DNA of 64,000 bases. Origin: Coprinus comatus (lineage: Eukaryota; Basidiomycota; Agaricomycetes; Agaricales; Agaricaceae). The stretch is from positions 372,001-436,000 of the forward strand of contig JAWPGT010000015.1 in NCBI GenBank assembly GCA_034638255.1. Direction: 5' to 3'. Under the pieces are notes generated by a model that saw only the letters and a list, made by a program, of their open reading frames with translations, was not told the DNA's origin and made no database searches. Position numbers and translations under genes: made by a program. Positions 24,347 through 36,613 of this stretch are shown one piece after another (position 1 is the first letter of the stretch; every line of letters begins with the position of its first letter).

Positions 24347-24630
24347 GATTCCAGTTTGTTCTAGCTACTACCCTGGAGTTATTTGGACTGCTGAATTATT
24401 GACTTATTCTTCGTATAGAGTATTTTTCTTTTCTTCGTATAGCTTTTTTAAAACGTGTATCACTACTTACTTGATGGGACATTCTATTTGCATTTGAACG
24501 ACCGTGTTGCAGAGACCAATAAGTATCAGATAATATTACATATTCTCTGAATTCATTGATTACATTGGTTTATTGGTTTTCGGAATTTCATGTACAGATC
24601 CGACCTTTATACAAATTTATGCCAACAGTA

Positions 24631-26667
24631 TCAATGCTCACACAGCGAAATCGTAGATTCCTCGAATAAAGCGTGTTGATAATCAATCACATATGACTTC
24701 CTCTCTTCCATCAACTCCTCCCTAAGCCGTTTCGCTTCCATCATACTAATCGGAAAATCTTCCACATCTTCAATGACCTTATCTTTCAACTCAAGCGGTA
24801 GGCGTTCAAAATTATCCTTCACATCTCTTGCCCACCACTCTCTTTGTTGACAAGGGATATTTGCTGTTGAAATGATCTTGATCTCAGGATCCACAAGGAA
24901 TAGTGCTAGGATCTTCCTATGCCCAGGTTTTGTCGGGTCTTCTAGTTTGAATGATTGCACTTGATGTTGGAGAATATTGGGGAATGTGATGAGTCGATTT
25001 TCTTTGGATTGAACACTACCGATGTTTTGAACAGAAGGCCCATCTCTGACAAGTCCATAAATGAACCTTAACCATGTACTATCGTCTTGGGCATAGCCAT
25101 ACTCTTCCTCCACATAGCTCTCGCCCGAAGCTTGCCTGAATGCAAGGTGACTAGGTGTTATGTTTTCATTATCGTAATAGTATATCGCTGTTGCAACAAT
25201 ACGTTCATTCTATTGCACATGGAGCGGAATTAGCAACAATGTCTTGTAATCACCAGCGAGTTAAACATACCATTTGACCTTCAACGTGCCAAGTTCCACC
25301 GGGATACTCAGATTTTTCAGGAGTCAAATGAATGTTGGCTAATTTGACAATGATTTGAAGACCTGTTTCACCATACTCTTCTTTGAGATCAATTTCAATT
25401 TGTTCATCCGGAGGACTGAATGGCATTGGATTAGGTCTAACCAGTGCGTGAGATTTAGCTTCATGCCTCCATTCTTCTAGGCGTTCTTCAAATGCATATT
25501 CATCCTCGTTATCGCGTCTAACAGGACCGTCGCTTTCGTCAATTTCATATATGTCAAAGCCTCCGTAGTCAACACGTGGCCCATAGTTGATGCGACGAGA
25601 CCAAGTGAGCTCCCTCACGGGGCCCAAGGATGCATTCCATAAAGGAATAGTATGATCGATGATTTGTTCAATGATAATATATGCGTCTTTATGGTCTTGT
25701 GGATGTAGATTGTTAATGTAGCTGACAATTCTAAATGGGTTGAATTAGCTCATATTAGTGCACATAAAACGGGGACAAAATAATCCACACACTTCGATTT
25801 TTGTCCTCTAATATCAACATCACATGGAAGCCATTGGAATTTTTGACTATATGGATTTTGATTCCACCAGTCATTGCTACCCGTCGATGGAAGTGCTGGA
25901 ACTACAACTCCCTGACCACATGACGACATGCAATTCTCAAGACCAATGGTTTCAGATTCCAGGATACGAGATTGGCCATAGATCAATGGGAAGAGTGAAG
26001 GGTGTACGAGATCTAGTACCATTCCGTTTGAGCCGGGATGCCAGTCTTGACGCGCAGGAGGAACGTCTTCTAAAGGTTTTACAGCTTCTTTTAAAGCTTC
26101 CTTGAGTTCGAAAGGGATCGCTTCGTCGGATTTGACAACATCGCCAGAGAAGACAGTGACAAATCTTTTTGTTTTGTACAGTTCTGCCTTGTATTTGAGT
26201 TCTTCGATGCAGTAATCTGCCATCTGTTGTGTAAAGTCAACGTCAGGTTGTTCCAAAATCTCCGACTTCCATTTCTGTGTGATTGCTTCATCGAGAACCT
26301 TCAAAAGCAATATATATATATATATATATGAACCCTAAATTAGCGACTACAATGTGAGAGGAAATCGAGGATCAACCTACCTTTGTTTGCCAATCAGGCT
26401 TGTCCGTGATCTGGTTCTGGAATTGCAACATCACACTTTCCCGCAATGTGATGAGTGGCATTCTAAATCGCTGAATTAGTATCCAGGATAATTTTACAAG
26501 AAAAAAGCATGCTATAGTATTCTAACATACCTCTCGGATGAATACCTATCACGTAAATTGGGATCCAGAGCCGTGATGAAGGGAGTGGCACTATCGGGTA
26601 CGGAGGATAATGGTTCTCCATATCCTGGTAACGGTGGCGGGCGACAAATCGAATTGGAAGAAGTCAT
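24631..26667 (-). CDS. DUF4246 protein, copy 2 (probable parent copy)
   Basis: Same exon plan as copy 1, with all splice sites conserved. It begins MTSSNSICRPPPLPGYGEPL from the ATG at 26667, a family-like N-terminus that copy 1 lacks. Scattered substitutions are seen (for example TQQM against TQEM, GLENCMS against GLDNCLS), plus a two-residue length difference near VVVPA. Intron 2 contains a TA dinucleotide run (26310-26329) absent from copy 1. Its promoter side is outside the duplicated block, so this copy probably keeps the original expression. The HxEGQ-NER segment near 25200-25290 is intact. Confidence 0.92.
26310..26329 (-). repeat. TA microsatellite in DUF4246 copy 2 intron
   Basis: A run of about ten TA units inside intron 2; the same intron of copy 1 has only a short TATATA. 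Confidence 0.9.
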
Positions 26668-27447
26668 GACAGTTCAAGTTCAAGAGAACGAAGAGTAATT
26701 ACTGGTCACCAAGGTCGTCAAAAGGTCGGGGCGCTGTTAAACGGTCAAGAGAGAGGTCGAGCGGGGTTCGAGTTCTCCATATGTTGTACTTGCAGTGTAT
26801 ATATATATCCTATATACAGGGTTGGGACGGCATATTCCGTGATACCGTGTGAGACCGTTTCTAAGACTTCTGTTGTGGACGGCGGTACGCACCTCACATT
26901 CAAGCCAATTATCTGGTGATTATTGCACACTCAAGCATTGTGACAGTACATGTAGGGAATGGTACTAGCTTTGAGTTTGTGTTCACAAAAACAGTGTGTG
27001 GAAAATATAGTAAATCCAATTCTCTCGCAAGATAGTATACTATATATTAAACTCAAGCACTACAGTGCATGGGACATAAAACATCTCCTCATATCGATTA
27101 CAACTTGCCTAGAACAACCATGGTGTCTGCCATCTGCAGATTCTGGGGACATAAGTATAAAGTTGTGCCGAGGTATCCAGAGCTCACAGTTTGTACCCCA
27201 CCACAAGAGGTACCGCGTCTCTGGATACCAAGTCATAAATAACCCAACCATTTCAATGCTCTGGCCCGTATTATGACGAAGCAATCCTCACACTTATAGC
27301 CAAGAACCTGGAACTTCCACTGCTTTTCCTGCTTCCCGAATTATTTAAGAAGGATGTAAGATGAAATCAATACCAAGCTAAAATAACTCCTTGACTGCCA
27401 CTTCGAGGGGTATTAAGCAACGCTTAGGAGAGAGGAGAAAGAGCAAG
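26668..27447. other. Promoter side of DUF4246 copy 2 and intergenic DNA
   Basis: TATA-like runs occur at about 26796-26815 on the minus-strand promoter side of DUF4246 copy 2. The open frames at 26959-27276 (plus) and 27060-27284 (minus) overlap each other and show no domain, so I call no gene. Confidence 0.35.
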
Positions 27448-27448
27448 G

Positions 27449-27531
27449 TGACAACCGCGAGATTCGAACTCGCGCCCAAATGGTCCAGATTCCGATTCTG
27501 GCACTTCAGACCACTCGCTCTGACCAATCAC
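27449..27531 (-). pseudogene. Type II tRNA relic (Leu-like body)
   Basis: On the minus strand there is a perfect T arm (GCGAG-TTCGAAT-CTCGC), an anticodon stem CCAGA/TCTGG enclosing ATCGGAA, an 11-nt variable arm and a D-arm with the leucine-like GAGTGGTCTGA. Read literally the anticodon is CGG (proline), which does not fit a long-variable-arm body. The two acceptor strands pair poorly. It is probably a decayed tRNA-Leu. Confidence 0.5.
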
Positions 27532-27743
27532 GGGGAAATGAATGTTGTTTTTCAAATCTCCAAGACAAATGCGAAACTAAGATTACTAAAAAGGCTAGGA
27601 TGATTCAAGGTTCCGCATGGTTTCATCACGTTCATCTGCATTCTTCGTATTCCATATTCTGGTGCCTACTATGTTGGAGCCTTTATAATTCGAGGCAAAT
27701 ACACATTCTTTCCCATCTCCTTCATAATTTTATTGTCGCTGCG

Positions 27744-28590
27744 ATGACTCTCTACGTTGCTCGTCTGGCTTCGCTTGCACTCACCTTCACTCTTGGTGCC
27801 GTTTCAGGCTCAGTTGGTACGTCTATGTCTCCTTCCAACTTCGAGATGTAGATGAACCCCTGAACCCATCCATCCTTCTCAAACAGGCGTCAACGCTACA
27901 ATCAGCTCTTCTCGTTCTAAAAAGAGACTCCAAGGTCTCGCACCTGCAAAAACTCTTGTAAACATTGACACTACTGGTACGCCTCAAACAGGTTCCAAAA
28001 AATCTTACACAAACAATTTTTACCTCTCCAATAGAAATTCAACGCCCCGGAACTTCTACTACAGTCGCTTCCTTCGTTATTTGTGGTCTCGCCTTCATCT
28101 TTATCATCCTTAGCATTCGCTCCAAATCCACCAGTGCTCGTAGCCTCCGCATTCAAGCCATCTCTCTTGGTGTAGCCGCTACATGGCTCTTCGGTTCCGC
28201 CATAGCATATATCCTCGTTTTCGTTGATAAAGGAGCCATTATATCTGCCTCGATGGGTGGCGTGGAGCTTCCTGCTGCTATTGTTCAAGGCTTCGTCGTT
28301 AAGACAGGAGTTAGCCCAGCATACAAGACCATTGGTTACCGTAAGTTTCAAGATACAGCGTCTTCATTTCGTCATATTGACAAAATGTTACAGTCAAGAC
28401 TCTTGCTGCTTGCCCATGGGTCGCTTTACTTTCCACTTTGGTATCCATCGTGATCCTTTTCTTCGCATCGACAAGGACAACTACTACCCCTGATTCTGCT
28501 GTTGAAGTCGTTCCTGTGATGTCAGAGAAGGACACGGGTTCGATCATGGAGGATAATAGCATGGATTCTGCCAAGAAGCAATCTGCTTAA
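27744..28590 (+). CDS. Four-helix membrane protein of unknown function
   Basis: Four exons (27744-27816, 27887-27976, 28035-28340, 28394-28590) join to 221 codons. Hydrophobic segments are an N-terminal signal-like helix (LASLALTFTLGAVSGSVG), then VASFVICGLAFIFIILSI, ISLGVAATWLFGSAIAYILV and CPWVALLSTLVSIVILFFAS, with a Ser/Lys/Asp-rich cytosolic tail. The topology resembles small fungal tetraspan proteins but no family signature is seen. Splice sites and phases close perfectly, which supports a real gene. Confidence 0.8.
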
Positions 28591-29190
28591 AATCATTTAA
28601 TAGTCTCGTTTCTTAGGATAATACCCCGGTTGTGTGGCGCTTTTCTTTTATGGTTTTATATGTGGTATTCATTGACGCTCTTTCACATAACTGCATCTTG
28701 GGTTTTGTCAATTAACTTGATTGTATTCTACCCTACGTTGGTTATCAATTTATCTAGCTTAATGTCTAACGAAAGAACCTTGAGTAAGTATGATTAAAAT
28801 AATACAGAGACGATCTGAAAGCAAAACTTTTTTTTGGGAGTGGTACCTGGTGGAGATACTAAAGTCAGGGAAGACTACATCACCCTTTCAATTTCAAACC
28901 TGCAATAAATTCCAGTAGAACCATGATCGTTTCAGTGGTATTGTCCTCTTTGTTAACAGCGAACATTCACAAAACGACAAGGGGGCCACACCGCTGATGT
29001 TAGTTAAATGGGGATGTGCCAATACACTTCGAAGAAACAGAGTGCTCGACAACACGTTGTCGATAACACCTGGTGAGAACCTCTCAACTGACACCCAGGG
29101 CAGTTAACAGTCTATTTTTTTTGCTGTCGTACGGATACAGTGAGAAATAGAGGGCGACCAGTAGGTTAGCGTGCTGATATATTGATATAG
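28591..29190. other. Intergenic between convergent genes
   Basis: Convergent 3' flanks of the membrane-protein gene and RPP1; no supported gene. Confidence 0.4.
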
Positions 29191-30473
29191 TTATGAGGTA
29201 GAGGTAGCAATACGATTTTGATTTTTACGTTTCTTTTTCCGCGTACCCTGTTTGCCATCGGAAGCATCGTTCCGTTGATCTACGACCGTGGGGTTGCTCT
29301 GTTCGTCGCGCACCCTCTTCTTTGATGAAACATCTATGGGTGGTGAAGAAGCTGTGGCAGCTGACGCATCTGTGGTGGTGATTGGCGCAGGAACAATGCT
29401 TTGATTTTGTTCTGGAAGAACGAGTTTAGGCTCAGATAATACAGCACGGTATGTTCGTCGTGTTTCTGATGTTGAATTAGTGAGAACCATCAACATTGGT
29501 TTAATTTTATCAACTTACGTGCTTTAAGTATGAGCGATTTTGGTTGGGAAGTTGACATGAGATGTGTAGCATCCTGAGGAAGTCCGAGCATGGTGATCCT
29601 ATCATCCATCAGATTCCGGTATATTCAATGAACAACAGAGAGACCACATACAAATTTCCGATATCTCTTGGGGCACGAAGATCCTCTCGGGAGGCAACAC
29701 CACCACTCAATAATAGACCTTTCCCTTTTGAAACGCGAATGATTTCCCGTGTAGCAGCCCACCAATTTCGCTTTGCTGAACCTCCGCTCTCAGCAGCTCC
29801 AGCATCCATGAGAATGGGATCCTGGACTCCACCGACGGCACCGACATAGTTGATCTCAAACACAGATCCATTTTTTATTGCTGCGCGAACGAGGGTATGT
29901 TTGAGATGGAAAGGAAGGCGTGGCAGAGAAAGTGGAAGAGCGATGACGTGGGCTGTTAGAGGAGATGGCTGGCTGTGCGTTAAACATGCAAGTGAGAATG
30001 TTGCATGTGTTGTCGGTACGAGAGCGATAATGTCATAAGTATCAAATAGAGCTGTACTCGAATTAATCTATAATGTGTTGAGTATCAATATTGTATTTCT
30101 TTTGGTAAAACCTTACTAGGCCGAAACCCTTTTCGCTATCCTCGTCCAAGATGATGTTGAGTCTTTTTAGATAGAGTATTCCGTCTCTTTTTCGCAGAAG
30201 AGGAATAAGTCCATCAAGTATATTAATGTGGGTTTTCTCTACTCTTTTGTGTACCGTTTGTGAAAAAGCAAGTACGGTATATCCTACTTGGAGTTAAGTC
30301 AGATCAGATTGAGTGAAATATTGCCGATACTGACAGTGAACGAGAAGATCGATGTGGCTTTCCATTTCTTGGATTTGAGCTGGTAGAAAGGATTCATCTT
30401 GCTTCCCTTTCCCTTTCTTATTACCCTTTGTTGCAATGGTCTGGGGTAAAGGAACGTTGAGGTCGAAATACAT
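29191..30473 (-). CDS. RPP1: Ribonuclease P/MRP protein subunit RPP1 (RPP30 family)
   Basis: A nuclear RNA-binding subunit of RNase P and RNase MRP, which process pre-tRNA and pre-rRNA. The start MYFDLNVPLP at 30473 matches the family N-terminus; the frame is open upstream from 30593 but this Met is the family position. Next come LGYTVLAFSQTVHKRVE (after an intron with donor GTCAGT near 30335), LYLKRLNIILDEDSEKGFGL, LPFHLKHTLVRAAIKNG, FEINYVGAVGG and EIIRVSKGKGLLLSGGVASR, the RPP30 core with a PHP-like barrel. The last exon encodes RRTYRAVLSEPKLVLPE and then a basic tail (KKKRKNQNR) that looks like a nuclear localisation signal. Divergent from the P450 gene across about 450 bp. Confidence 0.92.
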
Positions 30474-30924
30474 CGGACTTGAAGTTAAAGTGCCAAATGC
30501 GGACATATCGAGGTTACTTTGGTCTTGCTTGCAGTTGTCGTTGATTCGAATCATGCACAAACAGAACACAAGTTCAGTCGCTTCTTTCAACATAACTTCC
30601 GTCTTCTTACTATTACACTTAAACCATTGAAGATATACTACAGTACTTTCTCAAGAGATTCAAATAATATGTGTGCTTGGCCAACACAACCAAAGAACAA
30701 TTCAAATCCATGTGATAACTATAAATACGCGATTGACTGGGCATGGGGAATACTTATCATATGCCATCACTCTTCCTCAGATATTCTCCAACTGTATGTA
30801 TCATTTGACCTGGATCAAGTCTTGTGTGAAAGGTGTCGAACACCGAAATCATAAGCTTCATGACTATGATATGGTATCTGGACATCGTTAACCTTGTACT
30901 CTCTACGGCTTGACCACTCCTACC
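30474..30924. other. Shared divergent promoter region
   Basis: About 450 bp between the divergent RPP1 and P450 starts. Overlapping short frames here have no recognisable content. No clear core promoter element was pinned down. Confidence 0.35.
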
Positions 30925-33262
30925 ATGTCCACAATGTTGAGCAAGCTCTGGCCACCTCCAGCTCCTCTCGCAGACCTCCTCAAAAGACTTTCAGAACTCA
31001 AAGGTCGTCAAGTCGCGTTTGGTATCTCTGGTACGTACTCAGTGGCTAGCAGACGTCTAACTATGTTATTAACGTACCATAGCTTATGTGGTGTATTATA
31101 TTATACATCGACTCTTCCTGTGGCCATACCTCTTCTCTCCCCTGAGAAAAGTACCAGGGCCACCGCTGGGTCACCCAATTCTTGGACAATCACCTACAAT
31201 TGTCAAGAGTGAAACAGGTATACCGCAACGTGAATGGGTGAAGAAATACGGTCCCGTGGTTCGTATGGTGGGACCCTTTGGTTTCGAACGGATGATGTTC
31301 ATGAAGCCAGAAGCGCTGCACCAATTATTGGTGAAGGATTGGCTTCAGTATCCTCGAGTATGAATTTTCGTTAGTTCCAGTATCTCATCATCGTATTGAT
31401 GTTAGGCTAGCCTGGTTTTCTTCGTCACATCCTTGGTCTTGTGACAGGTTATGGACTTCTCACAGTTACCGGAGATGAACACAGGCAAATGAGGAGAGCT
31501 ATGAATCCCGCTTTTTCTATTCCCAATCTGACCGCTCGTATGTCCATTTTTGTCCATCCAATCTACAATTATACAACGAATACTAAGATATACTGCAGAA
31601 ACTTTCATGTATTGGGATACCATCGACGGGTACGTTCTCAAATAGGTGTATCCCTGAATGAAATATTTACCGACGTCTAGGCTTGTGGAAACGCTCGGAA
31701 AACATATTGGTTCAAGTTCAGAAGGCAAAGTCACACATGTCTATGATTGGAGTACGCTACATAACCAGAATTGACTTTCGAATTAATAAACCGTTTCTTA
31801 GTGAGCAAAGCCACTTTAGACATTATCTGCGAGACAGCGTTTGGTTACAAGGCTGATTCGCTACGTAATCCGAACAATGAACTTGCTGTGGCATACGAGA
31901 AGCTTATTGCCCTCCAATCTGGTATGACTTGCTCACACACGAACTCATCTTGCAATTAAAATAACCAATTTCTTGTTAGGCCCAAATCTCGCAAAGTTGA
32001 TCATCTTGATGAGTCTACCTGGCGGTCCTCGCCTGCTCGCATCTGATTGGGCGTACCGAAATCGACGAATCTTCGAGTTTACTAGCCTCTTAAGTATGTC
32101 TATGTGTTTATTGAGATGTACTTGTCGACTTGCTTATTTAACAACTTTCTTAGGTCCTGTAAGCACCCTTGTACACAGCATGTACCACATCCGACAACTA
32201 TCGAAGAAAATGTTGGCCGAGAAGCTCCAAGATGCTACCACCGCCTCTGATACAGACGCTAAACGGGACATCATGAGTATCCTTGTACGTGCTAGAAAGG
32301 CAGATCTTGATGGAAATGCGAACGCCTACGCGATGAACGATAAAGCCATGATGGATCAAGTGGTGCGTTTCTTACACTTAAAAAGTGTAACCAAATCGTT
32401 TAGTTGAACCCGATAGTTAACCTTCTTGGGAGCCGGTCATGAAACTACTGCTTCAGGTTTGACTTGGACACTTTGGCTGCTTGCCAATGATAAAGCAAGC
32501 CAGACCAGGTTGAGAGAAGAATTGACCCCAGTTCTGAAGGAAAATCCTCGTCCTGATTATCGCACACTGAAGGAACTCCAATGGCTTGACTGCGTTGTGT
32601 AAGTGACACATATTCTACATTTTGTTGTCATAAGCTAACCCAGCATCACGAATATAAAGGATGGAAAGTCTTCGCATCATGCCCCCAGTCCCTCTCACTG
32701 TTCGTACCGCAAAGGAAGAAGGAATCATTGACGGTCTTGTTATTCCCAAAGGAACTATGTTTTACATTCCCGTACGTTTCTCTTATCCACAAAATTTATC
32801 CACTTTCCCTCATCACACGACTCAAAACTAGATTCGCGTAGTAAATACTTGGAAGGTTATATGGGGTGAAGACGCCGAAGAGTTCAACCCTTCTAGATGG
32901 CTTAATCTACCCAAGGATTACCATCCAACATTTTCAATGCTTTCATTCATCGCTGGTCCTCATGCCTGTATTGGAAAGACCATGGCTATTATTGAGATGA
33001 AGGCTATTTTGGCGTACGTTTTTTTTTAACACAATACTATGCCAAATACTGAACTGACAATGGGGATAATTGATCAGTGGCTTGATTGTTAACTTTGAAT
33101 TCGATCTCTCAAGTGAAGGACAGAAGGCAATACCCGCTGCTGCTATCACAATGAGTACGTTCGACTTCTCGTTGTTGAGAGTGAACGAGGGACTGATCGT
33201 TTTCCCCCCTAGAACCTACAGATGGTATGCCATTACGCGTGAGACGTGTGCAAAGATCTTGA
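30925..33262 (+). CDS. Cytochrome P450 monooxygenase
   Basis: A multi-exon microsomal P450. The N-terminus (first ATG 30925) leads to a membrane anchor (AYVVYYIIHRLFLWPYLF) and the proline hinge KVPGPPLGHPILG. Helix C region: HRQMRRAMNPAFS. Helix I: TFLGAGHETTASG, after an acceptor at 32423. Helix K ExxR: MESLRIMPPVP. PERF-like: EEFNPSRWL. Haem loop: FIAGPHACIGKTMA with the axial Cys. The final exon adds KPTDGMPLRVRRV and ends at TGA 33260-33262. All key residues are present. The haem loop with PH in place of xR is common among agaricomycete P450s. Substrate unknown; it has no biosynthetic partner beside it. Confidence 0.93.
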
Positions 33263-33594
33263 AGAGATATAATATACGGTTTTGTTATTCTATTCATTGT
33301 ACGTTATTTTGTTGTTTCTTTGATAAAATCCGTTATACGGTGAGAAGATAATATTGTAGAGACGTTGTGTACTTAGAATTTATGAGACAACGCCAGAGTG
33401 ACGCAGTAGTAAGCTTTGAGGTAAACTTTTACTTTTCTTTGACAGATAGATCGTTGCAAAAAAGACATAACTGATAAGAAATCTCTATTCATCATCCACT
33501 GTGACTGTTGAGTACTTTTCTCTTTCAAAAAGTTCTTCTCTTTCCCTTTGACTCCGACAGAACCTATTAGCTAGACTCGGGACTCTTTTCCACT

Positions 33595-34299
33595 TCAACA
33601 CTCATCCTCCTTTTTCCCACTTAGGACCGACGTGGAGATGGCTTTCTGTTTCTGAGAACCCACTTTTGATGAGGATGTCAAAGTCAAACTTGGGGGACCC
33701 GTGACATTGGCAGAAATGCTAGGTGGTGTATGCGAATCCTGTGGATGTTGTGTTGGAAATTGAGAAATATTTGAGGCTCCTGCTATTTGTCGCCCTTCAC
33801 CAGTAGGAGTGATATGAAGAGAAGAAAAATTATGTCTCAAACGACTAATACTGCGATCGACTCCCCGAGAAGAGGAGTGATTTATGCGCACCCATGAAAG
33901 ACGAGAACGGTTACTAGGTGGTGATCGCATTCGAGATGATCGTGGCTTTGTGCGAAAACGAGTGCGTCCACGATGTTCATCATCACAAGGAAGTGGAGAG
34001 GGTCTTCTAATACTTTCAAGCTAAGTGTTCAAACAATTAGTGGGCATGATGTGATACGACACAAGTTCTAATGTTGACTGACTCACTGAAAAATAATCAC
34101 CTTCAGAAGGAGGTCTCCCCTTGGATTGTTCGACTTTGCTAGAATTTGTGGTGTGGATGGGGACAACGTGAGCTTGCATGAGGTCCCTAGAGTATTGGAG
34201 GTGTTCTCGGCGGGTCGACTTTCGAAAAGGCGGCAGCCGCATGAGACGGGGGCGTTTACTTGAATTCGTCAAATTTGTAGTAGGTGCAGGCACAGACAT
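33595..34299 (-). CDS. Hypothetical Ser/Arg/Pro-rich protein
   Basis: Two exons joined across an intron near 34020-34090. The product is basic and low in complexity (SSKRPRLMRLPPFRKSTRR, SRMRSPPSNRSRLSW) with no domain seen, and ends at 33595. The start is uncertain: the frame is open upstream to 34365, but that codon is TTG; the first in-frame ATG is 34299, and another ATG at about 34413 is out of frame. It is convergent with the P450 gene. Confidence 0.4.
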
Positions 34300-34419
34300 A
34301 GCCTGTCCATGTATTGGGTGTGTAGTTATTTGCTGTCGTATGTGCAGCAATCCTGGAAGACGCAATAGGTTGTTGAAGACTGAAGCTGAAGAGGAGTCGA
34401 CAATCCGTTATGAGACATA

Positions 34420-35102
34420 GCAGTGGCTAGTCCCTAGCCTAAATATAACTTTGCGTGATCGACCGACCATTAGTCACTACCATAAACAGGACATGAAATT
34501 TAAGAGTTGGGCACGTAAATGTGACACTGGTCTTTTACTCCTGCTCACCGTAAAGATAATGCAGGTTGAAACCCTGTGTATATCGTATGATGTGACATTG
34601 GGAAATTATCTGGAACAATACCGTCACTATCCCGCGTTAGTATTCTCATGAAAAGAGCCCCTTAGCCCTTCGTCTATCTTGATTCTTACCTCGATATTTG
34701 ACATTTTTTTTACCGAGTGCACGGGAACGAGAATAACACTACCTGCATGTTGATCAGATGTTGAGAATATGGTCATAATTCCTCCATTTCTTAAAGCCCT
34801 TGCAAGAATCCAAGAAGGCCTAACGGAATGTTCTTCACGTGTAGGCCTTTTGCACTGAAGGCTTGTAGTTTTTCGGTCACTTGAGTGCTTTCGGGTCTTT
34901 CATAGGCCGATTTCAGAGCATCTCCCGAAAACCCCGCACGGGGCGCTTAGTAACTAGTGCAGTGTATATTTATGGGTTACCCAAGGTCTCACCCATGGCC
35001 AGGGACCTGCCGAGCCACATGGGATCTTCGCAGTGTGAGTCATCAAATCATATCGCGACATATATTTAATTGTGTCACCCACTGATTTCTGGAACTCATT
35101 GG
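34420..35102. other. Intergenic upstream of NAT genes
   Basis: No supported gene. A short inverted repeat AAGGCCTA/TAGGCCTT occurs at about 34815-34853. The rest is featureless to the eye. Confidence 0.35.
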
Positions 35103-36366
35103 ATGTCCATGTCTGAGTCTGAGCAACTATATCCTGCTAGTGGCACTCTAAGAGATGGGATATGGATTCGCAAAGTTCCATCCATTTTCTCTTTCGAACA
35201 AGTCTCCCAATACCTGACTGTAATCGGTCACGAACCACATTTCTCTGCAACATCTCTTGCTTCCGGTGATTTCATTATTTCCCTGGATAACTTGGAACGC
35301 GTCATGCGTTTACATCTCCTCACATTTCCGTTCGAGAATACCGCAATGCATTAGTGAGTCAAATTTAATTCACATCTTACAATATTGACAACTCGTACTA
35401 TAGTACTTTCCTGAACACTGTGTAGATGTTAATCCCGAAGGACTGTTCCAACGTTTTGTGCAAGAAAAAAAAGGATCCTACTGTTTTGGTCAGAATTATT
35501 TCTTGTTAGAAATATTACGCGGATTGGGATTCAGGTATTGAAACCTTAAAAGCTTTCCCTAGTAACACCCATTAATGTTACTTTGTACCTATCTAGAGCA
35601 TATGTTACTATCGGACGTGCGAATACTTCGACACTTGGCGCTCTTACCGATCTCCCAACTTCATACGCACCACCAACACATCTTGTTATCCTGACGCAAC
35701 CATCTTTAAATAACAACCAAACATATGTGGTTGACGTAGGGTATGGTGCAAGGGGTCTGACCCGTCCACTTTTACTCTCGGTACACCCGGAAAACGTCAT
35801 CGAAGGGCTTTCCTCCACGGAACGCCACAAGTTAACAAGGACTCCGCGTGAAGACTCGAGCCTTTGTGAGTAAAGACTTTACCCAGATATGAGACGCTTA
35901 TTGTAGATTGAATTTAGCACCAACGCAAGACTTGTCTTTGACGGATTGGAATCAGTGGAATCTCGAGGTTTGGCATCAGAAATCAGATTCTTCACGAGAA
36001 AAATGGAGGATTCTCTACTCTTTCCCGGAGTCCGAGAACTGGTGGCCTGATATCAATCATTCTTCTTTCGTGGTCTCCAATCGTGCTACTACTACTATGC
36101 TTTGGACAAGCCTTATTTGTGTCAAGATGTTTACTATAGATGAAGGATATGAACATTTGGAGAAGAGTAAACGCCCAACGTATCGTCTGGTGTTGGCGGG
36201 GAATCAGGTTAAGAGACAAGAAGGGTCTGTGTCGCAGTTGGTTTGCACACTTTCCACGGAGTTAGATCGAATTCATGCCCTTAGAGAGTATTTTGGTATC
36301 AACTTACAGGATACGGACGTGGATCATATTGTTGGTAGAGCTCCAGCATTATCAGTAGTAGCATAG
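35103..36366 (+). CDS. Arylamine N-acetyltransferase, copy 1 (apparent 1-nt break at exon 2)
   Basis: A NAT family enzyme that transfers acetyl or related acyl groups from CoA to arylamines. Exons 35103-35353, 35404-35534, 35597-35865 and 35918-36366. The catalytic triad is visible: Cys in KKGSYCFGQN, His in PPTHLVILTQ, Asp in YVVDVGYGARG. TLRDGIWIRKVPS and LTFPFENTAMH match the N-terminal domain. Exon 2 is 131 nt against 132 nt in copy 2; with the only usable acceptor (AG at 35402-35403) the frame hits TAG within 21 nt. One base appears missing between about 35404 and 35412. Otherwise the gene is well preserved, so this may be a sequence error. Confidence 0.85.
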
Positions 36367-36613
36367 TGCTGTATTAGCCAAAGTACTTAGAAAGTTGCAC
36401 TTTTGAAGAACAAAAAAAGCTTGGGCGCTTGATGGATGTTATGCCTGCGGCGATCAACCTAGAATGGGATCTGATGGAATGCCAAGAACCTGGTAATCGG
36501 AAATTTAGTAATCCACAATCACACTATCAACAACTTGCCTGCGGCCGTCACTGATGTAAATCCAATTTAAAAACACCCCTATAACATTCACACCGTAATC
36601 TGCAACTTACTCA

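Larger units (their letters stand above)
23030..26645 (-). repeat. Right arm of large inverted duplication
   Basis: Reverse-complement match of 17043-20353, carrying DUF4246 copy 2 and His/Arg-rich copy 2. Unlike the left arm it includes about 260 extra bases (23095-23354), and its outer end continues into what looks like the native DUF4246 start and promoter. That makes this arm the likely source and the left arm the copy. Confidence 0.9.

Noticed and set aside
30906..33262. A biosynthetic gene cluster around the P450
   Set aside because: The neighbours are RPP1, an unknown basic protein and, further away, NATs; no PKS, NRPS, terpene synthase or cluster regulator is present.
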